From: Candidatus Ozemobacteraceae bacterium
GTDB taxonomy: Bacteria > Muiribacteriota > Ozemobacteria > Ozemobacterales > Ozemobacteraceae
Length of the DNA: 64,000 nt
Reading direction: 5' to 3'
NCBI GenBank assembly: GCA_035373905.1
Contig: DAOSOK010000012.1
Coordinates: 1 to 64,000, forward strand
The notes beneath the pieces were generated by a model. That model had not been told where the DNA came from. It did no database searches and saw only the letters and a program-made list of their open reading frames with translations. Of the stretch, positions 1 to 8,778 are shown piece by piece; the stretch's first letter is position 1; each line of letters begins with the position of its first letter. The position numbers and the translations under genes are program-made.

Positions 1-45
1 CGTGTCCACTTTTTCAAGTTGTCGTGAAAAGTACGCAAGATTCGG

Positions 46-402
46 ATGAACCATAATACCTTCCCGTCGGTTTCCTCGCTCAATCCCGTCGATGGGAAGA
101 TGAATGTAAATACCAACGCAAACCTCGTTCTGACGATGAGCGAAAATGTCGTTGCAGGGACAGGCGTCATCGAAATCTGGAGAACATCTGGGTTTGGCTC
201 TCCGGTCATTTTTGAATCGTTCACGTTGCCATCGCCGAGGGTCACGATTGTCGGCAATACGGTGACGATCAATCCGACGAACAATCTTGGTGTTAATCGA
301 GACTATGCTGTGCTGATCGATGGCAACTGCCTGCGGGATACAGCAGGAAATTATTTTGCTGGTTATCTCACCACAACCGATTGGAATTTTGGAACGTATT
401 GA
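46..402 (+). CDS. SbsA Ig-like (Big_5-type) domain protein, probable fragment
   Basis: The 118 residues form almost exactly one bacterial Ig-like domain of the SbsA/Big_5 kind: an N-terminal PSVSSLNPVDG segment, a middle LTMSENV strand, and a C-terminal DTAGNYF loop followed by WNFGT. Such domains normally occur as modules of large surface proteins. Here there is no signal peptide, no second domain and no clear Shine-Dalgarno before the ATG. A different frame runs in from the left edge and stops at 47-49, overlapping this ATG as ATGA. It may be the tail of a broken larger gene or a coupled small gene; the left edge hides the answer. Confidence 0.5.
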   Translation: MNHNTFPSVSSLNPVDGKMNVNTNANLVLTMSENVVAGTGVIEIWRTSGFGSPVIFESFTLPSPRVTIVGNTVTINPTNNLGVNRDYAVLIDGNCLRDTAGNYFAGYLTTTDWNFGTY

Positions 403-574
403 ATAATTCAAAATGTATCAACGCTTTTGTTCGATGCGTGACGGAAATGTCGAATGCTGAGAAAGGCACCGATATTGAATTGGCATCCGGCAGTCCTGGT
501 GGTCTTTTCCCCCCTCCTCATCGTCTGCACCCAGAAATGTCTGACGCGGCGAAATCCCGTTGGCGTACGGGTTT

Positions 575-603
575 CTGTTACCCCCGGTGGCAGGGAGTAT
601 AAT
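575..603 (+). promoter_or_regulatory. candidate sigma70-type promoter of the GDPD gene
   Basis: A perfect TATAAT lies at 598-603, with a weak -35 (CTGTTA, 575-580) 17 bases upstream. The implied start near 610 leaves a short leader ending in a GAGG ribosome-binding site at 634-637 and the ATG at 647. The rest of 403-646 shows no gene. Confidence 0.45.
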
Positions 604-646
604 CAGAAGCAATGGACACGAAATTCGGCTTTTGAGGACGCAGACC

Positions 647-1675
647 ATGAAACGGAGAAGCTCGATCATCCGCTGGAGTGCCGCCATGTTCTTGCTTGTT
701 GCATCGACCATCGCAACGGTGGCTGTTTCATCGGCGGAGGATCTGCGCGTGGCGAAGCCCGGCGAGGAGTTTCTGATCATCGGGCACATGGGGGCGCCGC
801 TGAATGCCGTCGAGAACACGATCGACGGGTTCAAAAGGGCGGTCGAACTCGGCGCGAACGCGATCGAGACGGATCTTTCCCTGACGAAGGACGGCGAGGT
901 CGTGTTGTGGCACGACTGGAGCCCGAACTCGACGGTTGCCCTGTTCAGACAGGCAGGTAAGCAGGGGTTGTATGCACGGCCCTTCAACCCGAATCTTCGA
1001 AACGCGATGCGAAAGCCGGTTCCCGAACTGACGCTTGCGGAGCTACGCGCGAACTATGGCTACACGCTGCGGACCAACAAGCTCGGAACGAAAGACAAGC
1101 TTTCGGCGCGCATTCCGACGATCGAGGAACTCTGTGCCTGGGTGGCCGGCGAAGACCGGATCAAGCGTGTCTTCTTCGACATCAAGATTCCCGAAGGGAA
1201 GGTGCAGTTCGTGAAGCCGCTCGTCGAACGTGTTGCAAAGGCCGTTCGCGAGCGTGGCCTCGAGGGGCGCGTCGTTCTCATGTCGCCGTATCACGATATT
1301 CTTTCCGCGATGATCGCCATCGAGAGCGATCTGACGATCCTTCACGACCAGGAACTGCCGGCGGTTCTGATTCTCAATTCGAAGAAGTTCTCGACCGTCG
1401 CTGGGGCCATCGATCTGAAGCTGGGCTGGGGGGCCATCGGGCGGCCGGTCGCGACGATCAACGGGTATTCCATCTTCAAAAAAATCATTAAATATGATAG
1501 GAAGCTGGCGCGCATCCACAATTTCAACAAGGTCGAGCCGCCGGTCGAGGGCGTCATCGCCTGGACGCTCGACAAACCTGAGGAGATGCGCGACATCATC
1601 AAGCTCGGCGTGCACGGCATCATGACGAACCGCCCCGACCTTCTCCGCGACATCGTCGCCTCCTGGAAGGATTGA
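647..1675 (+). CDS. secreted glycerophosphodiester phosphodiesterase
   Basis: Hydrolyses glycerophosphodiesters to glycerol-3-phosphate and an alcohol. The GDPD signature is present: a first catalytic His in HMGAPLNAVENT, metal-ligand Glu and Asp in IETDLSLTKDG, and a second His in LWHDW. The usual Arg after the first His (HRG) is Met here. The C-terminal DKPEEMRDIIKLGVHGIMTNRPD segment, where the TIM barrel closes on a GI-TNRPD element, is typical. The ATG at 647 was chosen over upstream starts because GAGG precedes it by about 9 bases and it begins a clean signal peptide (MKRRSSIIRW, then a hydrophobic stretch, then SSAED). It stands alone behind its own promoter and before a repeat-rich gap. 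Confidence 0.9.
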   Translation: MKRRSSIIRWSAAMFLLVASTIATVAVSSAEDLRVAKPGEEFLIIGHMGAPLNAVENTIDGFKRAVELGANAIETDLSLTKDGEVVLWHDWSPNSTVALFRQAGKQGLYARPFNPNLRNAMRKPVPELTLAELRANYGYTLRTNKLGTKDKLSARIPTIEELCAWVAGEDRIKRVFFDIKIPEGKVQFVKPLVERVAKAVRERGLEGRVVLMSPYHDILSAMIAIESDLTILHDQELPAVLILNSKKFSTVAGAIDLKLGWGAIGRPVATINGYSIFKKIIKYDRKLARIHNFNKVEPPVEGVIAWTLDKPEEMRDIIKLGVHGIMTNRPDLLRDIVASWKD

Positions 1676-1700
1676 CGCAGTCAACCTCCCGGAAAACAAC

Positions 1701-1772
1701 GCACCACTGAGACGCTGAGACACAGAGTTCTAAAAAAATTTCACTCTCTGTGTCTCTGTGACTCTGTGGTGC
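1701..1772. repeat. imperfect long inverted repeat (CACAGAG type)
   Basis: The left arm 1701-1727 (GCACCACTGAGACG then CTGAGACACAGAG) is nearly the reverse complement of the right arm 1746-1772 (CTCTGTGTCTCTGTG then ACTCTGTGGTGC), with an A/T-rich loop between. The arms could form a hairpin of about 27 bp between the convergent GDPD and cyclase genes. A related inverted repeat lies at 8509-8583. Confidence 0.75.
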
Positions 1773-1782
1773 GATGTCTTTT

Positions 1783-1829
1783 TCGACATATCAGGCACGA
1801 CGGGGCGGGTTTGAAACCCGCCCCTACGG
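1783..1829. repeat. dispersed palindrome, copy 1, with TCGACATATC flank
   Basis: A TCGACATATCAGGC flank is followed by a perfect palindrome, GGGGCGGGTTT-G-AAACCCGCCCC (1802-1824). The same flank plus palindrome arrangement recurs at 4545-4590, and related palindromes occur at 12964, 22493 and 38009. It sits just downstream of the cyclase stop codon and could also act as a transcription stop. Confidence 0.8.
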
Positions 1830-1846
1830 ATAATTGGGAATATATA

Positions 1847-3553
1847 TCACAGGGCGGCGGGGAGGGACGGTGGGGTGTCGGCGGGCTTTTCGGCGACGAC
1901 GGCGAAGGTGCGGACCGGCTCGGAGATGCCCTTGATGGGGACGGGCTCGAGTTCGCGGGTTTCGAAGGCGGCGTGCACCTCGTTCCAGGTCGATTCGCTG
2001 ATGACGATGCGGTTTTCGTCGCGGGCGAGCGAGCAGAGTCGGCTCGCGAGGTTCACCGGCGAGCCGATGACGGTATACTGGAGGGCTTTCGAGCTGCCGA
2101 TGTAGCCGGCGACGACATCGCCGGTGTTGATGCCGATGCCGATCCTGAGTGGCATCTTGCCGGCGCGCTCGCGTTCGGCATTGAACCGGTCGAGCGCCTC
2201 CTGCATGCGCAGGGCGGTGCGCACCGCGCGCACGGCGTCGTCGGGCCGGGTGACGGGGGCGCCGAACAGGGCGATCATGCCGTCGCCGACAAACTTGTCG
2301 AGGGTGCCGTCGAACGAGAAGACGACGTCGACCATCCGTTCGAAATACCCGTTCAGCAGCGAGACGATCTCGCCCGCGTCCATCTTTTCCGACATCGAGG
2401 TGAAGTTGCGGATGTCGGAAAACAGCATCGTGGCGCGCATCGGCACGCCGCCCTGCCTGACCTCGAGCCTGCCGCTCGCGACGTACTCGGCGATGACGGG
2501 CGAGAACATGCGCTGGAGCCGGGCGCGCGTGGCGGCCGCCTCCTCGTTCTTGCGGGCCAGCCCGGCGTTGGCGACGAGCAGGGCCGCCTGGTTCGCCAGC
2601 GTCGAGAGGATTTGCAGATCCTTTTCGGAAAAGGCGTGCGTGACGAGTTGTGAATCGATGATCACGATGCCGAGCAGCGCGTCCTTGTAGAGCAGGGGCA
2701 CGGCCATGGCGCTGCGGATTCCCTGGGCGATCACCGACTGGGCGTTCTGGAACCGCGGGTCGTCGGCCGCGTCGAGCAGCAGAATGCCGATGCGTTCCTC
2801 CTCGATGCGCTTCACCATCGAGGTCGAGATCATGAACTCCTCGTCGGGTCGCTCCTTGCGCATGCGGCTGGCGCGCGGCACGAGCCGGCCGTTGGCCTCG
2901 TAGAGAAGCACTACGCCGCGATTCGCCGGCAGCATGTCGAACACGCACTCGAGGATGCGGTCGAGAATGCGGTCGAGATCGATCTCGTGGCCGACCGCCT
3001 GCATCAGCTCGTGGGCGATGCGCAGTTTCTCGTAGTCACGTCGCAGGAACTCGACGTCCGTGATTTCCCGCTCAGGCTGGAAGGTTTTCGACTCGACGGC
3101 GATGCGCCCCTGGACCATGCCGGGTTGTTTCGGGGTGAAAACGGCCTGCATCGCGTGCTGGCTGTCGAGCTTCGGGGGGGCGGCGGAATCCGGCACCGCG
3201 ATCGGTCCGCCCCTGGTTGACCGGTCGGAAAGCGTGGCGTCTCCCGGAGCCGCTACGGCCCGGCGGTCTTCGATCAGGAAGATGCATTCGGTGCCGCCGA
3301 GCGAAAAACGCGCACCGTTCTGAAGCCGGGTCGGCACCGTGAGGCGAATGCCGTTCAGCAGGGTGCCGTTTCGAGAGCCGAGATCCTCGATGACGTATCC
3401 GTCGCCCTGGAGCGTGATGCGGCAGTGGGTTTTCGAGATGTGCGGCTCGGGAATCGCGATCGCGTTCTCGGGCAGTCGCCCGACCGTCGCCACCTTCTCG
3501 ATCTCGTACACCAGCCGCTGCCCGTTCGGCATCAAAACAATCAGTCTGGCCAT
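1847..3553 (-). CDS. FHA-GAF-class III adenylyl cyclase
   Basis: A signalling protein of about 568 residues. It has an FHA domain at about 20-90 (VGRLPEN, SKTHCRI, GSRNGTLLNG: phosphothreonine-peptide binding), a charged linker, a GAF domain at about 180-335, and a class III cyclase domain at about 370-545. The cyclase keeps both metal-binding Asp regions (FSDIRNFT and VGDGMIALFG), the purine-selecting Lys (LDKF) and the transition-state Asn/Arg (NLASR). The second purine-selecting position is Thr (QYTVIG), the Lys/Thr pattern of class IIIb cyclases, several of which respond to bicarbonate. The ATG at 3553 is used because the FHA domain begins directly there; upstream codons in frame look non-coding. 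Product is inferred to be cAMP; the input signal is unknown. Confidence 0.85.
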   Translation of the reverse strand: MARLIVLMPNGQRLVYEIEKVATVGRLPENAIAIPEPHISKTHCRITLQGDGYVIEDLGSRNGTLLNGIRLTVPTRLQNGARFSLGGTECIFLIEDRRAVAAPGDATLSDRSTRGGPIAVPDSAAPPKLDSQHAMQAVFTPKQPGMVQGRIAVESKTFQPEREITDVEFLRRDYEKLRIAHELMQAVGHEIDLDRILDRILECVFDMLPANRGVVLLYEANGRLVPRASRMRKERPDEEFMISTSMVKRIEEERIGILLLDAADDPRFQNAQSVIAQGIRSAMAVPLLYKDALLGIVIIDSQLVTHAFSEKDLQILSTLANQAALLVANAGLARKNEEAAATRARLQRMFSPVIAEYVASGRLEVRQGGVPMRATMLFSDIRNFTSMSEKMDAGEIVSLLNGYFERMVDVVFSFDGTLDKFVGDGMIALFGAPVTRPDDAVRAVRTALRMQEALDRFNAERERAGKMPLRIGIGINTGDVVAGYIGSSKALQYTVIGSPVNLASRLCSLARDENRIVISESTWNEVHAAFETRELEPVPIKGISEPVRTFAVVAEKPADTPPSLPAAL

Positions 3554-3641
3554 CGTCCGGAAAGCCTCTCGAGAGTTTTTTATCTCTTGCGAGGTTACCA
3601 CATCACCGAACCGAAAAGAAGATTTCCTCAGGGGAAGGGAT

Positions 3642-4211
<570 letters not shown>

Positions 4212-4215
<4 letters not shown>

Positions 4216-4466
4216 GGCATTACTCCGTGCTCTTCAAGCCATCGCCTGACACAGGCCACGGCTCCTTTGTCCGTAACAGGCTCGGGGTGCGGGCGATGGA
4301 ACACCCGCACCTCGTCGAAAAGAATGACGGCAATTCGACTGCCCTCGCGTTCCTCGATCTCTGCCCCTAGCTCGCGAAAGAGGGCTTCGATATCACTCCA
4401 GTGGATATTTGCCGATACAGGCCGGGAAAAAATCGCCTGGAGCGTTTTGGCGTTTTTTCGTTTCAC
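4212..4466 (-). CDS. hicA: HicA-family toxin
   Basis: An 84-residue protein of the HicA subfamily that starts RKNAKTLQAIFSRPVSANIH and carries GAEIEEREGSRIAV and a VFHRPHPEPVTDKGAV block near the end. HicA toxins are double-stranded-RNA-binding-fold mRNA interferases. The classical G-S-H catalytic block reads G-S-R here, so the His residues of FHRPHP are the more likely functional ones in this subfamily. The GTG start lies only 7 bases after a TATCAT element with no Shine-Dalgarno, so a leaderless message is possible. First gene of hicA-hicB-DUF2442. Confidence 0.8.
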
Positions 4467-4473
4467 AATCTAA

Positions 4474-4501
4474 ATGATATCAGAAAATGCTATCAGCGCA
4501 A
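4474..4501 (-). promoter_or_regulatory. candidate hicA promoter and operator
   Basis: On the minus strand TTGCGC (4496-4501) and TATCAT (4474-4479) are 16 bases apart, and the hicA GTG follows 7 bases after the -10. The sequence CTGATA occurs twice, 7 bases apart, and TGATATCA, a perfect 8-bp palindrome, overlaps the -10. That is a plausible site for HicB autoregulation. Confidence 0.45.
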
Positions 4502-4544
4502 GTGCTTCATGATTTGTCGGTTATAGGTTTCGGCGATACCTTTC

Positions 4545-4590
4545 CTCGACATATCTGGCGTAGGGGCTGGTTTGAAACCAGCCCCTGCAG
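4545..4590. repeat. dispersed palindrome, copy 2, with TCGACATATC flank
   Basis: TCGACATATCTGGC followed by the palindrome AGGGGCTGGTTT-G-AAACCAGCCCCT. It is the same element as at 1783-1829 with a compensating G-to-T/C-to-A change in both arms, so pairing is preserved. It lies immediately downstream of the ABC transporter stop codon. Confidence 0.8.
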
Positions 4591-4594
4591 CGCA

Positions 4595-6373
4595 TCAGCG
4601 AGAATCTGATGTGAACTGGATTTCGTGGAGGCGGGCGTAGCGGCCGCCTTTGGCGAGGAGGTCGTCGTGCGTGCCTTCTTCGACGAGGCGGCCGTCGTGC
4701 ATGACCAGGATGCGACGGCAGTGGCGGATCGTCGAGAGGCGGTGGGCGATGATGAGGCAGGTGCGATCCTTCGCCATGGTTTCTATAGCAGCCTGTATTG
4801 ATTTCTCGGTCTCGGTGTCGACGGCCGAGGTGGCCTCGTCGAGGACCAGAATCGGCGGGTCGGCGCACAGGGCGCGGGCGAAAGCCAGGAGCTGGCGCTG
4901 GCCGGTCGAGAGGTTCGCGCCGCGCTCGTACAGCTCGCCGCCGAAACCGCCCGGCAGCGCGCGCAGGAACCCGGCGGCCCTGACCCGTTCTGCATGGACG
5001 GCCACTTCCGCTTCGCTGCGTGCTTCGTCCCAGAGGCGGATGTTCTCGACGGCACTGCCGGAAAAGATGAACACATCCTGCTGGATGACGCCGATGCCGC
5101 GGCGCAGCGCGTCCTTGGAGATGGTGCGGAGCTCGATGCCGTCGATCGTGATCGAGCCGGAATCGATCTCGTAGAAGCGCTGGAGAAGGGAAGCGATCGT
5201 GGTCTTGCCAGCCCCCGTGTGGCCGACGATGGCGACCGACTCGCCGGGCGCGACCCGGAAACTGACGTCGTGCAGCACCGGCCTGCCCGGCTCGTAGCCA
5301 AACGTGACCCGGTCGAACACGATCTCGCCGCGCCAGCGTTTCGGGGCTGAACCTTCGATGATGGCCTGTTCCTCCTGTTCGTCCATGAGGGCGAAGACCC
5401 GCTCGGCCGCCGCCATGGCGCTCTGGAACAGCGTCACCTTCTCGCTGATGTTGCGGATCGGGAAGAAGAAAAACTGGGCATAGGCCAGGAAGCTGACCAG
5501 GATGCCGACGGTGATCTGGCCGTTTCGCACCATCGAGCCGCCGAGCAGGAGGACGATGACGATCGTCAGGCCGTTGATCAACGTCACGACGGGCGAGAAG
5601 ACCGCGTGATGGAAGAGCGACTCGAGCTGGGCGTCTCGGTGGCCGGCATTGAGGGCGACGAAGCCGGCGGCCCGTTCCGGTTCGCGACGGTACATCTGGA
5701 TGATTTTCATTCCCGAAATGTTTTCGGCCAGCGTTGCGTTGAGACGCGCGATCCGCTGCCGGACGAGGCGGTACGCGGTGCGTATGCGGGACTGAAAATA
5801 CACGGCCGATGCGATCAGCAGGGGAACGGTCGCGAGCGTGGCGAGGCCGAGCACCGGCTCGAGCAGCAGCATGGCGATCGCGATGCCGACGAGAACGACG
5901 AAATCGCCCAGGACGACGACCAGCCCCGAGGAAAATAGCTCGCCGAGCGCCGTGACATCGTTCGTCACGCGCGTCACCAGCCGGCCGACGGGATTGCGGT
6001 CGAAGAAGCGGATGGGCAGCCGCTGGAGATGTCCGAACAGGCGGGTGCGGAGTTCGAGCATCACGTTCTGACCGACATACTGCAGCAGATAATTCTGGCC
6101 GCAGGCGGCAAGGAAAATCAGCAGCTCGAGCACCCCGTAGACGAGCGCCAGCCGCGTGACGGCGACTGCATCGCCGGATTTGATGCCGAGGTCGACAACC
6201 CGGCCGAGCACCCATGGATTCACGAGAAACATGCCCATCCCGAGAAACACGAGGAGAATCGCAGCGACAGCCGGAGCAAGGTGCGGCCGTACATACGGCA
6301 GCAGCCTGCGCATCAGCCGCGCATCGTACACCGAGCCGACCAGTTCGTCGTCCTGCACGAAAGAATCACGCAT
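4595..6373 (-). CDS. ABC exporter half-transporter, subunit with intact catalytic Glu
   Basis: A 592-residue type IV ABC exporter (MsbA/MdlB-like): about six membrane helices in the first 320 residues, then an ATPase domain with Walker A GHTGAGKTT, Q-loop VIQQDVF, signature LSTGQRQ, Walker B ILVLDEATSAVD and the switch His in IIAHRLS. The catalytic Glu is intact but the signature is LSTGQ instead of LSGGQ. The ATG at 6373 is preferred over an upstream GTG because GAGG lies 6 bases before it. It is transcribed downstream of a second half-transporter (6524-8353), and the two probably form a heterodimer. The substrate cannot be told: lipid, drug or peptide. Confidence 0.88.
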   Translation of the reverse strand: MRDSFVQDDELVGSVYDARLMRRLLPYVRPHLAPAVAAILLVFLGMGMFLVNPWVLGRVVDLGIKSGDAVAVTRLALVYGVLELLIFLAACGQNYLLQYVGQNVMLELRTRLFGHLQRLPIRFFDRNPVGRLVTRVTNDVTALGELFSSGLVVVLGDFVVLVGIAIAMLLLEPVLGLATLATVPLLIASAVYFQSRIRTAYRLVRQRIARLNATLAENISGMKIIQMYRREPERAAGFVALNAGHRDAQLESLFHHAVFSPVVTLINGLTIVIVLLLGGSMVRNGQITVGILVSFLAYAQFFFFPIRNISEKVTLFQSAMAAAERVFALMDEQEEQAIIEGSAPKRWRGEIVFDRVTFGYEPGRPVLHDVSFRVAPGESVAIVGHTGAGKTTIASLLQRFYEIDSGSITIDGIELRTISKDALRRGIGVIQQDVFIFSGSAVENIRLWDEARSEAEVAVHAERVRAAGFLRALPGGFGGELYERGANLSTGQRQLLAFARALCADPPILVLDEATSAVDTETEKSIQAAIETMAKDRTCLIIAHRLSTIRHCRRILVMHDGRLVEEGTHDDLLAKGGRYARLHEIQFTSDSR

Positions 6374-6409
6374 GGCTTGCCTCGAGTTTGCCACGAGAAG
6401 AAGGAACGA

Positions 6410-6502
6410 ATCCGCAGATTGCGCAGATCCCGCAGATGATCTCGAGAATAAAGGCAGGGGAATTCGTTGGGCGATCGCGTCGGGCGCTTCGCGAAGCGTC
6501 CC
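6410..6502. repeat. CGCAGAT direct repeats plus CGCTTCGCGAAGCG palindrome
   Basis: Within the gap between the two ABC genes there are three close copies of CGCAGAT (about 6413-6437) and, 50 bases on, a perfect palindrome CGCTTCGCGAAGCG flanked by GG and TCCCTG (about 6482-6502). The palindrome resembles the one at 9625-9650. Both look like dispersed intergenic elements rather than coding sequence. Confidence 0.6.
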
Positions 6503-6521
6503 TGTGGGTTGTTGGTTGCTT

Positions 6522-6557
6522 TTTCAAACTTCACCCTTCAAACTTCGAACTTCGCCT
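6522..6557. repeat. heptad tandem repeat (TTCNNNC)5
   Basis: TTC triplets occur exactly every 7 bases (6523, 6530, 6537, 6544, 6551) with variable bases between. The array encodes the last residues and the stop codon of the ABC gene on the minus strand (SLKGEV). A second array is at 27107-27135. Confidence 0.75.
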
Positions 6558-8353
6558 GTCGGCAGACGTTCGTATTGATTGATGAGCTGCTGCCTGTGCC
6601 AGAGGCGGGCATACTCTCCGTTGGCTGCGAGGAGTTCGGTGTGGGTACCGCGCTCGATGATGCGGCCGCGGTCGAGATGGATGATGAGATCAGCATCCTG
6701 AACCGAGGCGAGGCGGTGCGACACGATGAGGGTCGTTCGGCCGGCGCGGGCGGTTTTGAGCTCGCGCCTGATCTGCTCCTCGGTGTCGGCGTCGACGGCG
6801 CTGGTCGTGTCGTCGAGAACCAGCACGGACGGATCGGCGGCAAGGGCCCGGACGAGGGTCAGACGTTGTTTCTGGCCTCCGGAAAGATTCACGCCGCGTT
6901 CGCCGAGGAGGGTCTCGAAGCCCTTCGGAAGCGCCTCGATCTCGGGAAGGATACGGGCGATTCGGGCGCATTCGCGGGCACGCGAAAGATCGGTTTTGTC
7001 TTTCATGCCGAATGCTATATTTTCCAGCACCGACTCGGAAAAGAGGAACGCATCCTGCGGCACGACGCCGAATGTACCTCGCAATGCCGGCAGGGGAATC
7101 TCTCGTATGTCCCTCCCGCCGATGAAGACGGTGCCGGGTGGGGTGTCGAGAAGGCGCATGACGAGGTTGAGAAGCGTCGTTTTCCCGCTTCCGACCGGGC
7201 CGACGATGCCGAGCGTCTCTCCGGGCCCGACCTTCAGGGTGATATCCCGCAGGACCGGCTCGTCACAGCCGGGAAAGGAGAAGGTGAGATTCCGGACTTC
7301 GATGGCGCCAGGAGGAACCGGCTTTCCGGATTCTTCGGGGCCGGCGATCTCCGGCTGTTCGTCGAGGATCTCCCGACTGCAGGCGAGGGAAGCCATGCCG
7401 CGCTGGGCGATGTTGATCGCCATGCCGAGCGCCGTCATCGGCCAGACCAGCTTGAGAATGTATGCCTGGAACGCGACGAACGAGCCGAGCGTGATCGTGC
7501 CGTCGAGCACCTGGCGGCCGCCGGCCCAGATCAGCAGGAAGATGCCGAGGCCCATCGCCAGCTCGAGGGCAGGGTGGAAGATGGCCTCGAGGCGGGCCAG
7601 TTTCAGCTGGTTGGCGAGCAGCCCGCGGCTGATGTCCGCGAACAGGGTCTCCTGAGCCGTCTCGCGCCTGAATCCCTTGATGACGCGGATGCCGGCTACC
7701 GCTTCCTGTGCGTGGGAGGAAAGGTCGGCCAGCCGCTTCTGGACCTGGGCCGACCGTGCGTGGATCCGACGGCCGACGAGGACGACGAAGAACGGGATGA
7801 GAGGGGCGGGAGCGAGAACGTACAGCGAAAGCGACGGGGAGAGCCAGAACATGATCGCGGGGATCCAGAGGAAGTAGAACAGGGTGTCCATGATGAGGAG
7901 CAGCCCGATGCCGAACATCTGGCGCACCTCGTCGATGTCGTTCGTCAGGCGCGACATCAGCTCGCCAGTCTTCGTGCGGGTGAAGTAGCTGAACGAGAGG
8001 GATTGAAGATGGGTGTACAGGCGCGTCCGCAGTTCGAAAGCGACGGCGTAGCTTGTTCCGATGAAATACTGCCGCCAGATGTATCTGCCGAGGGCCTGAC
8101 CAATGGTAACGAGGGCATACAGCCCGCCCAGTTTCCAGATGAGGGCGGCGTCTGTGCCCTTTTCGAGACCGTCGATGGCCGCCTTGATCAGGAGGGGCGG
8201 CGTGATGTCGAATGCATCGACCAACGCCAGGGAAACGATGGCGAGCAGGAACGGCCGCTTGAACTCCCAGAGCAGGTCGAACGCCAGCCGTCGCGTCGAG
8301 GATAGCGGCGTCGAAGTGCCGGAAACGGTTTCCGGTGACCCTGGTCTGCTCAA
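6524..8353 (-). CDS. ABC exporter half-transporter, degenerate catalytic subunit
   Basis: A type IV ABC exporter of about 609 residues (MdlA/YheI-like) with six predicted helices. Its ATPase domain has Walker A GPVGSGKTT, VVPQDAF, a canonical LSGGQKQR signature and Walker B VLVLDDTTSAVD. The catalytic Glu is replaced by Asp, as in the degenerate partner of heterodimeric exporters such as BmrC or TM287. The partner gene downstream keeps DE but has LSTGQ, so the complex would have one complete and one degenerate ATP site. The open frame extends to 8437, but a TTG at 8353 has GGAAGGA before it and is the better start. The C-terminus runs into a heptad repeat. Confidence 0.85.
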   Translation of the reverse strand: MSRPGSPETVSGTSTPLSSTRRLAFDLLWEFKRPFLLAIVSLALVDAFDITPPLLIKAAIDGLEKGTDAALIWKLGGLYALVTIGQALGRYIWRQYFIGTSYAVAFELRTRLYTHLQSLSFSYFTRTKTGELMSRLTNDIDEVRQMFGIGLLLIMDTLFYFLWIPAIMFWLSPSLSLYVLAPAPLIPFFVVLVGRRIHARSAQVQKRLADLSSHAQEAVAGIRVIKGFRRETAQETLFADISRGLLANQLKLARLEAIFHPALELAMGLGIFLLIWAGGRQVLDGTITLGSFVAFQAYILKLVWPMTALGMAINIAQRGMASLACSREILDEQPEIAGPEESGKPVPPGAIEVRNLTFSFPGCDEPVLRDITLKVGPGETLGIVGPVGSGKTTLLNLVMRLLDTPPGTVFIGGRDIREIPLPALRGTFGVVPQDAFLFSESVLENIAFGMKDKTDLSRARECARIARILPEIEALPKGFETLLGERGVNLSGGQKQRLTLVRALAADPSVLVLDDTTSAVDADTEEQIRRELKTARAGRTTLIVSHRLASVQDADLIIHLDRGRIIERGTHTELLAANGEYARLWHRQQLINQYERLPTGEVRSLKGEV

Positions 8354-8508
8354 AACATCTTCCTTCCACGATCGGATTCCCGTGATCCGCTCAGGATGCG
8401 GCGCGCAAAGATACCGCCCGCAACCGGCTCTTGTCAAACCAGTTCCCTGTCAGTCAGAGCGAACGCATCGTTATTCGCATCCGCTGCGTCACGGAGCTCC
8501 AGAACCCG

Positions 8509-8583
8509 CTTCACCACAAAGCCACACAAACACAAAATGAGCGACGGTCCTTCTTTCGTGCCTTTGTGCCTTCGTGGTGAAGC
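8509..8583. repeat. imperfect long inverted repeat (CACAAAG type)
   Basis: Left arm CTTCACCACAAAGCCACACA (8509-8528) pairs imperfectly with right arm TTCGTGCCTTTGTGCC then TTCGTGGTGAAG (ending 8583). It is built like the inverted repeat at 1701-1772. It is the main content of the 8354-8778 gap, which otherwise shows no gene. Confidence 0.7.
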
Positions 8584-8778
8584 AGTCTCGGTGTCTGGTT
8601 CGTTGTTTTTCAAGCATACCAGGCGTATCTCATGCGCCTCCTCGTGATTCGACGAAACATTTGCGGGTGGAAACAAAGTCTGATACTCTTTCCGAAGAGA
8701 CACCAGGAGTCTGGCTGAACATGCGCTGCCAGGGAGAGAAATGGAGCCTGCGCAGACGCCAGGGGCGGAGGTAGAGAG

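Noticed and set aside
1824..2948. Long open frames on both strands over the cyclase gene (e.g. 295-374 codons, Arg/His/Gly-rich)
   Set aside because: GC-rich shadow frames: the frame with FHA, GAF and cyclase motifs is the real gene; the others have compositional bias and no domains.
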